Below are positions 5,250 to 11,140 of a stretch of DNA of 12,319 bases, piece after piece (position 1 is the stretch's first letter; each line of letters opens with the position of its first letter). The notes beneath the pieces are model-generated. The model was given only the letters and a program-made list of their open reading frames with translations. It was not told the origin of the DNA and did not search any database. Source of the stretch: SZUA-76 sp945787585 (GTDB taxonomy: Bacteria > Pseudomonadota > Gammaproteobacteria > SZUA-140). The stretch lies in NCBI GenBank assembly GCA_947258425.1, contig CAMYIG010000080.1:1-12319 (forward strand), in the 5' to 3' direction. The position numbers and the translations under genes are program-made.

Positions 5250-7514
5250 TTAGCTGCTGACCGTCTCTTCAGCCCCTTCAACCTTAAAGACCAACCCATC
5301 ATCATCGACGCTAATCTTGACGCGGCCACCCTTGGCGAGACGTCCAAACAGTAACTCCTCCGCCAGTGGTTTTTTCACATGTTCCTGAATGGTACGCGCC
5401 ATCGGACGTGCGCCCATCGACGGATCATAGCCGTGCAGCGCTAACCACTCGCGCGCTGACTCTTCCACATCAATCACCACGTTTTTCTCTTGCAGCTGCG
5501 CTTCCAGTTCGATAATGAACTTATCGACCACATTGGCGATGGTCAAGGCATCAAGTGCTTTGAACTGCACAATGGCATCCAGGCGATTACGGAACTCTGG
5601 TGTAAAGGTGCGTTTGATCGCTTCCATGCCATCTGAAGAGTGATCCTGTGTCGAAAAACCGATCGAAGAGCGGCTCATCAGTTCAGCGCCCGCATTACTG
5701 GCCATGATGATGATCACATTTCTAAAGTCCACTTTACGGCCGTTATTATCCGTCAGTGTGCCGTGATCCATCACCTGCAGTAACAGGTTAAAAACATCGG
5801 GATGTGCCTTTTCAATCTCATCAAACAGCAGGACTGCATGAGGTTGCTTATTCACTGCCTCGGTCAATAACCCACCCTGATCAAAACCGACATAACCTGG
5901 CGGCGCACCAATCAGACGCGATGCTGCATGGCGCTCCATATATTCAGACATATCAAAACGGATCAGTTCAATCCCCAGGATAAGTGCCAGCTGACGGCTC
6001 ACTTCGGTCTTACCCACACCGGTCGGCCCTGCAAACAGGAACGAACCGATGGGCTTGCCCCCTTCACCCAGACCGGAACGCGACATCTTGATCGCCGTGG
6101 CCAACGTATCGATCGCCTCATCCTGACCGTAGATCACCATTTTCAGGTCACGTTCTAACGTGCGCAGTTTCGCTTTATCGGAACTGCTCACACTCTTCGC
6201 CGGTATACGTGCGATCTTCGCAACAATCGCTTCAATATCTTTTACAGCAATGGTCTTTTTACGCTTCGATACGGGTTGAAGCCGCTGATTAGCCCCGGCC
6301 TCGTCGATCACATCGATCGCTTTATCCGGCAGGTAACGATCATTAATATAACGTGCCGAAAGCTCAGCCGCAGTCTTCAGCGCATCCAGTGTGTACCTGA
6401 CTTTATGGTGTTCTTCAAAACGTGATTTCAGTCCCTTCAAAATATCGATGGTTTCACTGACAGACGGCTCACCCACATCGATTTTCTGAAAGCGGCGTGC
6501 CAGTGCACGATCTTTCTCAAAGATGCTGCGATATTCATCGTAAGTGGTTGAGCCAATGCAGCGCAAATCACCCGAGCTCAATACCGGCTTGATCAAATTA
6601 GAGGCGTCCATCACACCGCCCGAGGCAGCACCCGCACCGATGATGGTATGTATCTCATCGATAAACAGCACTGCGCCCTCTTCTTTTTTTATCTGTGCCA
6701 GCAGTCCCTTTAACCGTTTCTCAAAATCACCACGGTATTTCGTACCCGCCAACAACGCACCCATGTCCAGCGAATAGATCGTGCTATGCGCCAACACTTC
6801 TGGCACATTTTCTTCGACAATCATTTTGGCAAGCCCTTCTGCGATCGCGGTTTTACCTACACCCGCTTCGCCGACTAATAATGGGTTATTCTTACCACGA
6901 CGACACAGGATCTGTACCACGCGATGCACTTCACTATCACGCCCAATCAATGGGTCGACTTTACCCGCGCGGGCAAGCTCATTTAAATTAACCGCATATT
7001 TTTCCAGAGGGCTTTTAGCCGCTTCACTCTCCGCTTCAACGTCGTCGGACTCCGGCGAAATACGCTCACTATCTTCATCATTCGATGTCTTGGTCAGCCC
7101 GTGAGAGAGGTGACTCACAACATCAAGACGAGTGATATCCTGTTTATTAAGAAAATAAACGGCCTGAGAATCCTGTTCACCAAAGATGGCGACCAGTACG
7201 TTGGGTGCGCCCACTTCGCGCTTTCCGGAAGATTGCACATGGAAAACGGCGCGCTGTAACACGCGCTGAAAACCGAGTGTTGGCTGGGTTTCACGCTCTT
7301 CATCGTTCAGTATCGGTGTATTCCCTTCAAGAAAAAGCTCTAGCTCTTTTCTCAGCGCATCGATATCGGCATCACACGCCCTTAAAATCGCAGCAGATTC
7401 TGCATTATCAAACAGCGCCAACAGCAGATGCTCGACGGTCATAAACTCATGATTTCTGTCTCGAGCAGCCTGAAATGCTGCATTGAGTGTGTATTCAAGA
7501 TCTTTGCTTAACAT
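5250..7514 (-). CDS. clpA: ATP-dependent Clp protease ATP-binding subunit ClpA
   Basis: ClpA is a hexameric AAA+ unfoldase that threads substrates into the ClpP peptidase; with ClpS it degrades N-degron proteins. Its 754 residues are near the usual 750-760. The N-terminal Clp_N domain begins MLSKDLEYTLNAAFQAARDR and spans roughly residues 1-145, followed by an acidic linker (about 150-170). AAA+ domain 1 has Walker A GEAGVGKT (215-222, Lys221) and Walker B with Asp286-Glu287. Domain 2 has Walker A GPTGVGKT (Lys502) and Walker B with Asp565-Glu566. GFDQGGLLTEAV near residue 545 lies in the second pore-loop region, and a C-terminal ClpB_D2-small domain ends the protein. The ATG at 7514 is preceded by AGGTAGG on the minus strand. 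The gene starts 24 bp after clpS ends, so the pair is an operon. clpP is not in the window. Confidence 0.98.
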   Translation of the reverse strand: MLSKDLEYTLNAAFQAARDRNHEFMTVEHLLLALFDNAESAAILRACDADIDALRKELELFLEGNTPILNDEERETQPTLGFQRVLQRAVFHVQSSGKREVGAPNVLVAIFGEQDSQAVYFLNKQDITRLDVVSHLSHGLTKTSNDEDSERISPESDDVEAESEAAKSPLEKYAVNLNELARAGKVDPLIGRDSEVHRVVQILCRRGKNNPLLVGEAGVGKTAIAEGLAKMIVEENVPEVLAHSTIYSLDMGALLAGTKYRGDFEKRLKGLLAQIKKEEGAVLFIDEIHTIIGAGAASGGVMDASNLIKPVLSSGDLRCIGSTTYDEYRSIFEKDRALARRFQKIDVGEPSVSETIDILKGLKSRFEEHHKVRYTLDALKTAAELSARYINDRYLPDKAIDVIDEAGANQRLQPVSKRKKTIAVKDIEAIVAKIARIPAKSVSSSDKAKLRTLERDLKMVIYGQDEAIDTLATAIKMSRSGLGEGGKPIGSFLFAGPTGVGKTEVSRQLALILGIELIRFDMSEYMERHAASRLIGAPPGYVGFDQGGLLTEAVNKQPHAVLLFDEIEKAHPDVFNLLLQVMDHGTLTDNNGRKVDFRNVIIIMASNAGAELMSRSSIGFSTQDHSSDGMEAIKRTFTPEFRNRLDAIVQFKALDALTIANVVDKFIIELEAQLQEKNVVIDVEESAREWLALHGYDPSMGARPMARTIQEHVKKPLAEELLFGRLAKGGRVKISVDDDGLVFKVEGAEETVSS

Positions 7515-7538
7515 AGAACACCTACCTAGTTTTGTACG

Positions 7539-7859
7539 CTACGCTTCCTCCATGGTGCATTTCAGCGGATGCTGGCTCTCGCGCGCGAATTGATTCACCA
7601 ATGCCACTTTGGTCTCCGCGATATCTCGTGTAAAGACACCACAGACACCCACCCCCCTGGTATGCACATGCAACATCACTTGCGTTGCTTTCTCGCTCGT
7701 CATACCAAAATGTTCCTGCAAAATGAGCACAACAAAATCCATCGGCGTGTAATCATCATTAAGCAGCAATACTTTATAGAGCGGGGGACGTTTCACTTTT
7801 GGTTTGGCCTGCTGCAGTGCCAAACCGTCGTCAGAAGTATGCTGATCCTCTTTATTCAT
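7539..7859 (-). CDS. clpS: ATP-dependent Clp protease adaptor ClpS
   Basis: ClpS is the N-recognin: it binds N-terminal Leu, Phe, Trp or Tyr and delivers the protein to ClpA. The 106 residues match the family. After a flexible N-terminal tail (1-24) the folded core begins at PPLYKVLLLNDDYTPMDFVV. The pocket residues Asn34, Asp35 and Asp36, the gatekeeper Met40, and His66 in HVHTRG all sit at the positions known from the E. coli protein. TRDIAETKVALV forms the closing helix. The ATG at 7859 is preceded directly, in frame, by TAA, so translation cannot begin upstream. No Shine-Dalgarno sequence is visible, and a perfect TATAAT lies only 9 bases before the ATG. Transcription with clpA is likely; the partner aat is nearby. 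Confidence 0.97.
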   Translation of the reverse strand: MNKEDQHTSDDGLALQQAKPKVKRPPLYKVLLLNDDYTPMDFVVLILQEHFGMTSEKATQVMLHVHTRGVGVCGVFTRDIAETKVALVNQFARESQHPLKCTMEEA

Positions 7860-7868
7860 TTATCGTCA

Positions 7869-7874
7869 ATTATA
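7869..7874 (-). promoter_or_regulatory. Candidate -10 box (TATAAT) almost touching the clpS start
   Basis: On the minus strand the sequence reads AAGGTATAATTGACGATAA and then the clpS ATG. The TATAAT is perfect. A transcription start 6-8 bases downstream would fall within a few bases of the ATG. No consensus -35 is seen at 16-18 bp; a TTGACC lies 23 bp upstream, which is too far for a standard promoter. Confidence 0.35.
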
Positions 7875-7932
7875 CCTTGTTTCTGAAAAAATTCTGCGGT
7901 CAATGTCCTATAACACCCTGTTTTTCATTGGG

Positions 7933-7944
7933 ATTAGGCCTAAT
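7933..7944. repeat. Perfect 12-bp palindrome, possible operator
   Basis: ATTAGGCCTAAT is its own reverse complement. It lies 74 bases upstream of the clpS start and about 240 upstream of cspD, between two divergent genes, where a dimeric regulator could bind. No known regulator motif is recognised. Confidence 0.35.
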
Positions 7945-8079
7945 ATTCAGCCCGTAAAATATCACACCAAGCTGTTGATATATAGCCTGACCCTGTAAAT
8001 TACAACCACAGATAATCAAGCAATAATTCGGCCATCATAAGGCCCACCAGCTACAATCACCACCCACAAAGGCCAGCAC

Positions 8080-8107
8080 TTGACTATTTCGCTTATTGGG
8101 ATATTGT
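8080..8107 (+). promoter_or_regulatory. Candidate cspD promoter
   Basis: TTGACT (8080-8085) matches five of six bases of the sigma-70 -35 hexamer. TATTGT (8102-8107), 16 bp downstream, matches four of six of the -10. A start near 8114 would give a leader of about 68 nt before the cspD ATG, containing the stem-loop at 8116-8137. Confidence 0.4.
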
Positions 8108-8115
8108 TTTGTTGC

Positions 8116-8137
8116 ATGGCCGTCCAAAGCTGGCCAT
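8116..8137 (+). promoter_or_regulatory. Stem-loop in the presumed cspD leader
   Basis: ATGGCC (8116-8121) and GGCCAT (8132-8137) form a 6-bp stem with a 10-nt loop. An outer pair GTTTTG (8106-8111) and CAAAAC (8144-8149) can extend it across an internal loop if the transcript starts early enough. It does not cover the AAGGAG at 8169-8174. Confidence 0.35.
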
Positions 8138-8181
8138 CGTTTGCAAAACACTGCTGCACGAATATGTGAAGGAGTACCGTT

Positions 8182-8412
8182 ATGCCTAGTGGACTCGTTA
8201 AATGGTTTAGTAACACCAAGGGATTTGGCTTTATTTCACCCGATGAAGGGGGGGAAGATATCTTCGCACACTTTTCTGCTATCTCAATTGATGGCTACAA
8301 GACATTGAAGGGCGGGCAAAAGGTCGAATTTGAACTCTCAGAAGGCCCTAAAGGGCTGTTTGCCGCCAATATCAAACCAGATCAGGACAGTGACACCGAG
8401 CTAAAAAACTGA
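8182..8412 (+). CDS. cspD: Cold-shock-domain protein, CspD type
   Basis: This 76-residue single cold-shock domain binds single-stranded nucleic acid. The RNP-1 motif is KGFGFI and RNP-2 is DIFAHF, within GLVKWFSNTKGFGFISPDE and GGEDIFAHFSAISIDGYKTL. The DGYKTLKGGQ segment and the acidic tail PDQDSDTELKN fit CspD, which in E. coli inhibits DNA replication in stationary phase, better than CspA. The position divergent from clpS is also the usual one for cspD. The ATG at 8182 has a strong AAGGAG at 8169-8174. No clear terminator follows it. The family is certain; the CspD assignment rests on sequence resemblance and gene order, and a role in replication is inferred from E. coli. Confidence 0.92.
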   Translation: MPSGLVKWFSNTKGFGFISPDEGGEDIFAHFSAISIDGYKTLKGGQKVEFELSEGPKGLFAANIKPDQDSDTELKN

Positions 8413-8610
8413 ACCGTTAAGACTTAAGAGTCACCCAGGACGTCGCCGCTCTGCTGGCAATACCGACGTCGCGCCTCATCGTTGAACACTCTGGGGAGTA
8501 CGTTTGTCGTCTATTCATTACTCAAAACCCGCACGCTACCACTGACACCACCGACCTACCGATGCCGACACTCGCATCATCCATGACTGCGCGCGATATT
8601 ATTATCAACG

Positions 8611-8616
8611 TATAAT
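8611..8616 (+). promoter_or_regulatory. Candidate -10 box (TATAAT) for rluE
   Basis: A perfect TATAAT in an A/T-rich stretch, 96 bases before the rluE start codon. No good -35 hexamer is seen at 16-18 bp. A start near 8622-8624 would place the hairpin at 8626-8642 at the very 5' end of the message. Confidence 0.4.
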
Positions 8617-8625
8617 AAAATATAA

Positions 8626-8672
8626 AGCACTAAAATAGTGCTCAACGAAGACGAAATCTGTTCTTTGAGCAC
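8626..8672 (+). promoter_or_regulatory. Two overlapping, mutually exclusive stem-loops before rluE
   Basis: AGCACT (8626-8631) pairs with AGTGCT (8637-8642), a 6-bp stem with a 5-nt loop. GTGCTCAA (8638-8645) pairs with TTGAGCAC (8665-8672), an 8-bp stem with a 19-nt loop. The middle segment is shared, so only one stem can form at a time. On DNA the same bases could be half-sites for a regulator. The function is unknown. Confidence 0.45.
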
Positions 8673-8711
8673 AATCGACATCCTGATACTCATCCTAAAA
8701 CCGCTGAAGCC

Positions 8712-9248
8712 ATGCTGATATTATTCAACAAGCCCTATGATGTGTTGAGCCAGTTCAGCGCTTCCGATGGCCATGAGACCCTCAAGCGTTTCATCGACAC
8801 GCCAGCCGTCTATCCTGCGGGACGCCTCGACAGGGACAGCGAAGGGCTACTACTGCTTACAGACGACGGCAAATTACAGCATCGTATCGCCCATCCGCGC
8901 CACAAACTGGAAAAGACCTACTGGGTACAGGTGGATGGCACGCCCACTGAGGAGGCGATTCAAGCACTCCGCAAGGGGATTGTGCTGAAAGATGGCCTCA
9001 CCCGCCCCGCCAAAGTACGGCGCATCAAGCCCCCTGATATCTGGCCGCGCACCCCGCCCGTGCGTTATCGCGCGGAAATCCCCACTGCCTGGCTGGAGAT
9101 CAAGATCAGCGAGGGGCGTAATCGACAGGTGCGGCGCATGACAGCCGCCGTCGGCTTTCCGACCCTGCGCCTGATCCGTTATGCGATTGGCCACTGGACA
9201 CTCAAAGGGCTGGCCCCTGGCGAGCAACGGACCATCGATAACCCTTAG
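8712..9248 (+). CDS. rluE: 23S rRNA pseudouridine synthase, RluE-like (RsuA/RluB/E/F family)
   Basis: This family isomerises a specific uridine of rRNA to pseudouridine; RluE modifies U2457 of 23S rRNA in E. coli. The protein has 178 residues and opens directly with the catalytic domain (MLILFNKPYDVLSQFSASDG), with no S4 RNA-binding domain, as expected of RluE and unlike RsuA, RluB and RluF. The catalytic aspartate is Asp40 in AGRLDRDSEGLLLLT. HKLEKTYWV and the C-terminal EGRNRQVRRM block are family signatures. The ATG at 8712 gives an N-terminus matching the domain edge; the ribosome site (GCTGAAG) is weak. An 87-bp gap with its own promoter separates it from mnmA. The family call is very secure; the exact target uridine is inferred. 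Confidence 0.93.
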   Translation: MLILFNKPYDVLSQFSASDGHETLKRFIDTPAVYPAGRLDRDSEGLLLLTDDGKLQHRIAHPRHKLEKTYWVQVDGTPTEEAIQALRKGIVLKDGLTRPAKVRRIKPPDIWPRTPPVRYRAEIPTAWLEIKISEGRNRQVRRMTAAVGFPTLRLIRYAIGHWTLKGLAPGEQRTIDNP

Positions 9249-9263
9249 CCCCTATGCACAACA

Positions 9264-9292
9264 CTGCGAAAAACGACAGAACTTGCTATAAT
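9264..9292 (+). promoter_or_regulatory. Extended -10 promoter for mnmA-hflD-purB
   Basis: TGCTATAAT (9284-9292) is a textbook extended -10 (TGnTATAAT). A weak -35, CTGCGA (9264-9269), lies 17 bp upstream. The predicted start near 9299 gives a leader of about 37 nt before the mnmA ATG. This is the best-formed promoter in the window. Confidence 0.65.
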
Positions 9293-9335
9293 TCTCACCC
9301 TTTAGCGCATAAATTACCGTCACTCCTCGCACGCA

Positions 9336-10460
9336 ATGAATAGCACAACCACACAACAGATCATCGTCGGCATGTCCGGCGGCGTCGACTCATCCGTCAC
9401 TGCGCTGTTGCTGCATCAGCAAGGGCACTCGGTCAGCGGCGTCTTTATGAAGAACTGGGAAGATAAAGACCCCGACGGCATCTGCCCGGCGGCGATCGAT
9501 GCGCAGGACGCCATGCTGGTGTGCGATAAAATCGGCATCCCAATGGACGCGGTCAACTTCGCCAGTGAATATTGGGAGCGCGTCTTTCAGTACTTTCTCG
9601 ATGAATATCAAAGCGGCCGCACCCCGAACCCGGATATCCTCTGTAACAAAGAGATCAAGTTCAAGGCCTTTCTCGATTACGCGATACAGCACGGGGCAGA
9701 TAAAATCGCGACCGGCCACTATGCACGCATTGCGGAACACGATGGCCACTTCAAACTGCTCAAGGGAAAGGATGACAACAAAGACCAGAGTTACTTTCTC
9801 TATACCCTCGGGCAACCGCAACTTTCAAAAGCACTGTTTCCGCTCGGCGAACTCCCCAAGAGTGAAGTCCGCAAGATAGCGGCTGAAGCCGGCCTTGAAA
9901 ATCATGCAAAGAAAGATAGCACTGGCATCTGCTTCATCGGTGAACGTGAATTCAAAACATTCCTCAACACCTATCTGCCAGCACAACCGGGAGAGATTCA
10001 AACCCTTGAAGGCAAGACCATCGGCCAGCATGACGGCCTGATGTTTCACACCATCGGACAGCGTAAAGGGCTCAAGATTGGCGGCCTGCGTGAAGAGAGT
10101 AGTGGCGAGCCGTGGTATGTCGTCGGCAAAGACCTTGAGAATAACGTATTACATGTTGCACAGGGCACCGACCACCCGGCACTCTTTAAACAGGCACTCA
10201 ACGCCATCGAGCTACACTGGGTCAGCGGCGAAGCGCCCACACCGCCCTATCATTGCAGCGCCAAAGTACGTTATCGTCAGGAAGATCAGCCCTGTACGAT
10301 CACCGCAATTAATGATGGCGTTGCGACTGTGCAATTTGAGCAGCCACAGCGCGCCATCACACCGGGACAATCGATCGTCTTTTATCAGCAGGATGAGTGT
10401 CTCGGCGGCGGCATTATCGATCAGATTGGCAACACCCTGTCCGACATCACTACCCTATAA
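9336..10460 (+). CDS. mnmA: tRNA-specific 2-thiouridylase MnmA
   Basis: MnmA adds sulfur to C2 of the wobble uridine U34 in tRNA-Lys, tRNA-Glu and tRNA-Gln. It adenylates the uridine and takes persulfide sulfur relayed from IscS through the Tus proteins in E. coli. The protein has 374 residues against about 368 in E. coli. The PP-loop SGGVDSS is at residues 14-20. The catalytic cysteines are Cys103 in NPDILCNKEIKF and Cys199 in DSTGICFIGER, close to the E. coli pair 102/199. FHTIGQRKGLKIGG and a C-terminal beta-barrel region complete the fold. The ATG at 9336 has no obvious Shine-Dalgarno sequence but follows a good promoter. hflD begins 21 bp after the stop, consistent with an operon. Confidence 0.98.
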   Translation: MNSTTTQQIIVGMSGGVDSSVTALLLHQQGHSVSGVFMKNWEDKDPDGICPAAIDAQDAMLVCDKIGIPMDAVNFASEYWERVFQYFLDEYQSGRTPNPDILCNKEIKFKAFLDYAIQHGADKIATGHYARIAEHDGHFKLLKGKDDNKDQSYFLYTLGQPQLSKALFPLGELPKSEVRKIAAEAGLENHAKKDSTGICFIGEREFKTFLNTYLPAQPGEIQTLEGKTIGQHDGLMFHTIGQRKGLKIGGLREESSGEPWYVVGKDLENNVLHVAQGTDHPALFKQALNAIELHWVSGEAPTPPYHCSAKVRYRQEDQPCTITAINDGVATVQFEQPQRAITPGQSIVFYQQDECLGGGIIDQIGNTLSDITTL

Positions 10461-10481
10461 TTGTAGTAAAGGCGAAATACA

Positions 10482-11120
10482 ATGAGTCACGCACCCAACG
10501 AAAAAATCATTGCACTGGCCGGTATCTTCCAGGCCGCTCGGTTGGTACAGAATGTTGCCACCACCAACAGTGTTGATCAAATCGCATTTGAGACCAGCCT
10601 GAAAAGCATCCTTGAGGTCGATCCACCCAATACACTGGCAATCTATGGCGGTAGCACCGAAGGACTGACCCTCGGCCTTAAACTACTGCAGGAGCAGTTC
10701 GGCGAAGAGACCGACAAACGTGATATGGAGCTGACCAAATACATCGTCACCATTATGCATCTCACCGGCAAGCTCACCAAAAATAGAGAGATGCTATCGA
10801 CGCTCAGTAACGGCATTGAGCGGGTACGTGCACAAACGGAACACTTTCCCATTACGCACGAAAATGTCATCGCGGGTATCGCCGATATCTACGTCAATAC
10901 GATTAGCACGATCAAACCTCGCATCATCGTCAACGGCGAACAGGGCTTCCTCTCTCAAGCCGACAACGCCAATAAGGTACGCGCACTGTTACTGGCCGCC
11001 ATTCGCTCCACTATTTTATGGCATCAATGTGGCGGCACACGCCTGCAGCTGATGTTCAAGCGCAAATTTATCGCCCAAACCGCCGAGGGCTTTCTGTATA
11101 ATGCCCCTGATTCCAATTAA
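10482..11120 (+). CDS. hflD: High-frequency lysogenization protein HflD homologue
   Basis: HflD is a conserved, mostly helical, membrane-associated protein. In E. coli it binds lambda CII and lowers lysogenization, but its normal cell role is not established. The 212 residues match the usual 205-215. Family landmarks are KIIALAGIFQAARLVQNVA at the N-terminus, YGGSTEGLTLGLKLL, DMELTKYIVTIMHLTGKL, and the C-terminal VRALLLAAIRSTILWHQCGG with MFKRK. The ATG at 10482 has AAAGG at 10468-10472 with good spacing. It lies between mnmA (21 bp upstream) and purB (20 bp downstream), the standard arrangement in this class, so all three are probably on one message. The name is secure by sequence and order; function is transferred from E. 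coli. Confidence 0.95.
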   Translation: MSHAPNEKIIALAGIFQAARLVQNVATTNSVDQIAFETSLKSILEVDPPNTLAIYGGSTEGLTLGLKLLQEQFGEETDKRDMELTKYIVTIMHLTGKLTKNREMLSTLSNGIERVRAQTEHFPITHENVIAGIADIYVNTISTIKPRIIVNGEQGFLSQADNANKVRALLLAAIRSTILWHQCGGTRLQLMFKRKFIAQTAEGFLYNAPDSN

Positions 11121-11140
11121 GCAATCAAACAGGTCTCCCA

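Larger units (their letters stand above)
7860..8181. other. Divergent regulatory region between clpS and cspD
   Basis: These 322 bases have no supported gene. They hold the TATAAT next to clpS (7869-7874, minus), a perfect 12-bp palindrome ATTAGGCCTAAT (7933-7944), a plausible cspD promoter (TTGACT at 8080-8085 with TATTGT at 8102-8107), and a stem-loop at 8106-8149. Open frames of 67 codons (minus) and 70 codons (plus) in or overlapping the region have no recognisable domain. Confidence 0.6.
8413..8711. other. Gap between cspD and rluE with leader structures
   Basis: These 299 bases hold no supported gene. GACGTCGC occurs twice as a direct repeat (8439-8446 and 8465-8472). A TATAAT lies at 8611-8616, followed by the overlapping inverted repeats at 8626-8672. 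A 64-codon open stretch (8421-8612) lacks an early start codon and any recognisable motif. Confidence 0.55.

Noticed and set aside
8096..8308. 70-codon plus-strand frame overlapping the cspD leader and gene
   Set aside because: The cspD frame has a strong ribosome site and a clear cold-shock domain; this frame has neither.
8421..8612. 64-codon open stretch between cspD and rluE
   Set aside because: The first in-frame ATG is near its end (8562), there is no ribosome site, and its residues resemble neither isocitrate dehydrogenase nor any family I know.
9390..9821. 143-codon minus-strand frame opposite mnmA
   Set aside because: It lies antisense to the conserved PP-loop and catalytic regions of mnmA and has no recognisable family.
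10456..10461. TATAAT overlapping the mnmA stop codon
   Set aside because: There is no -35 at usable spacing, and hflD is close enough to be cotranscribed; the match is probably chance around the TAA stop.
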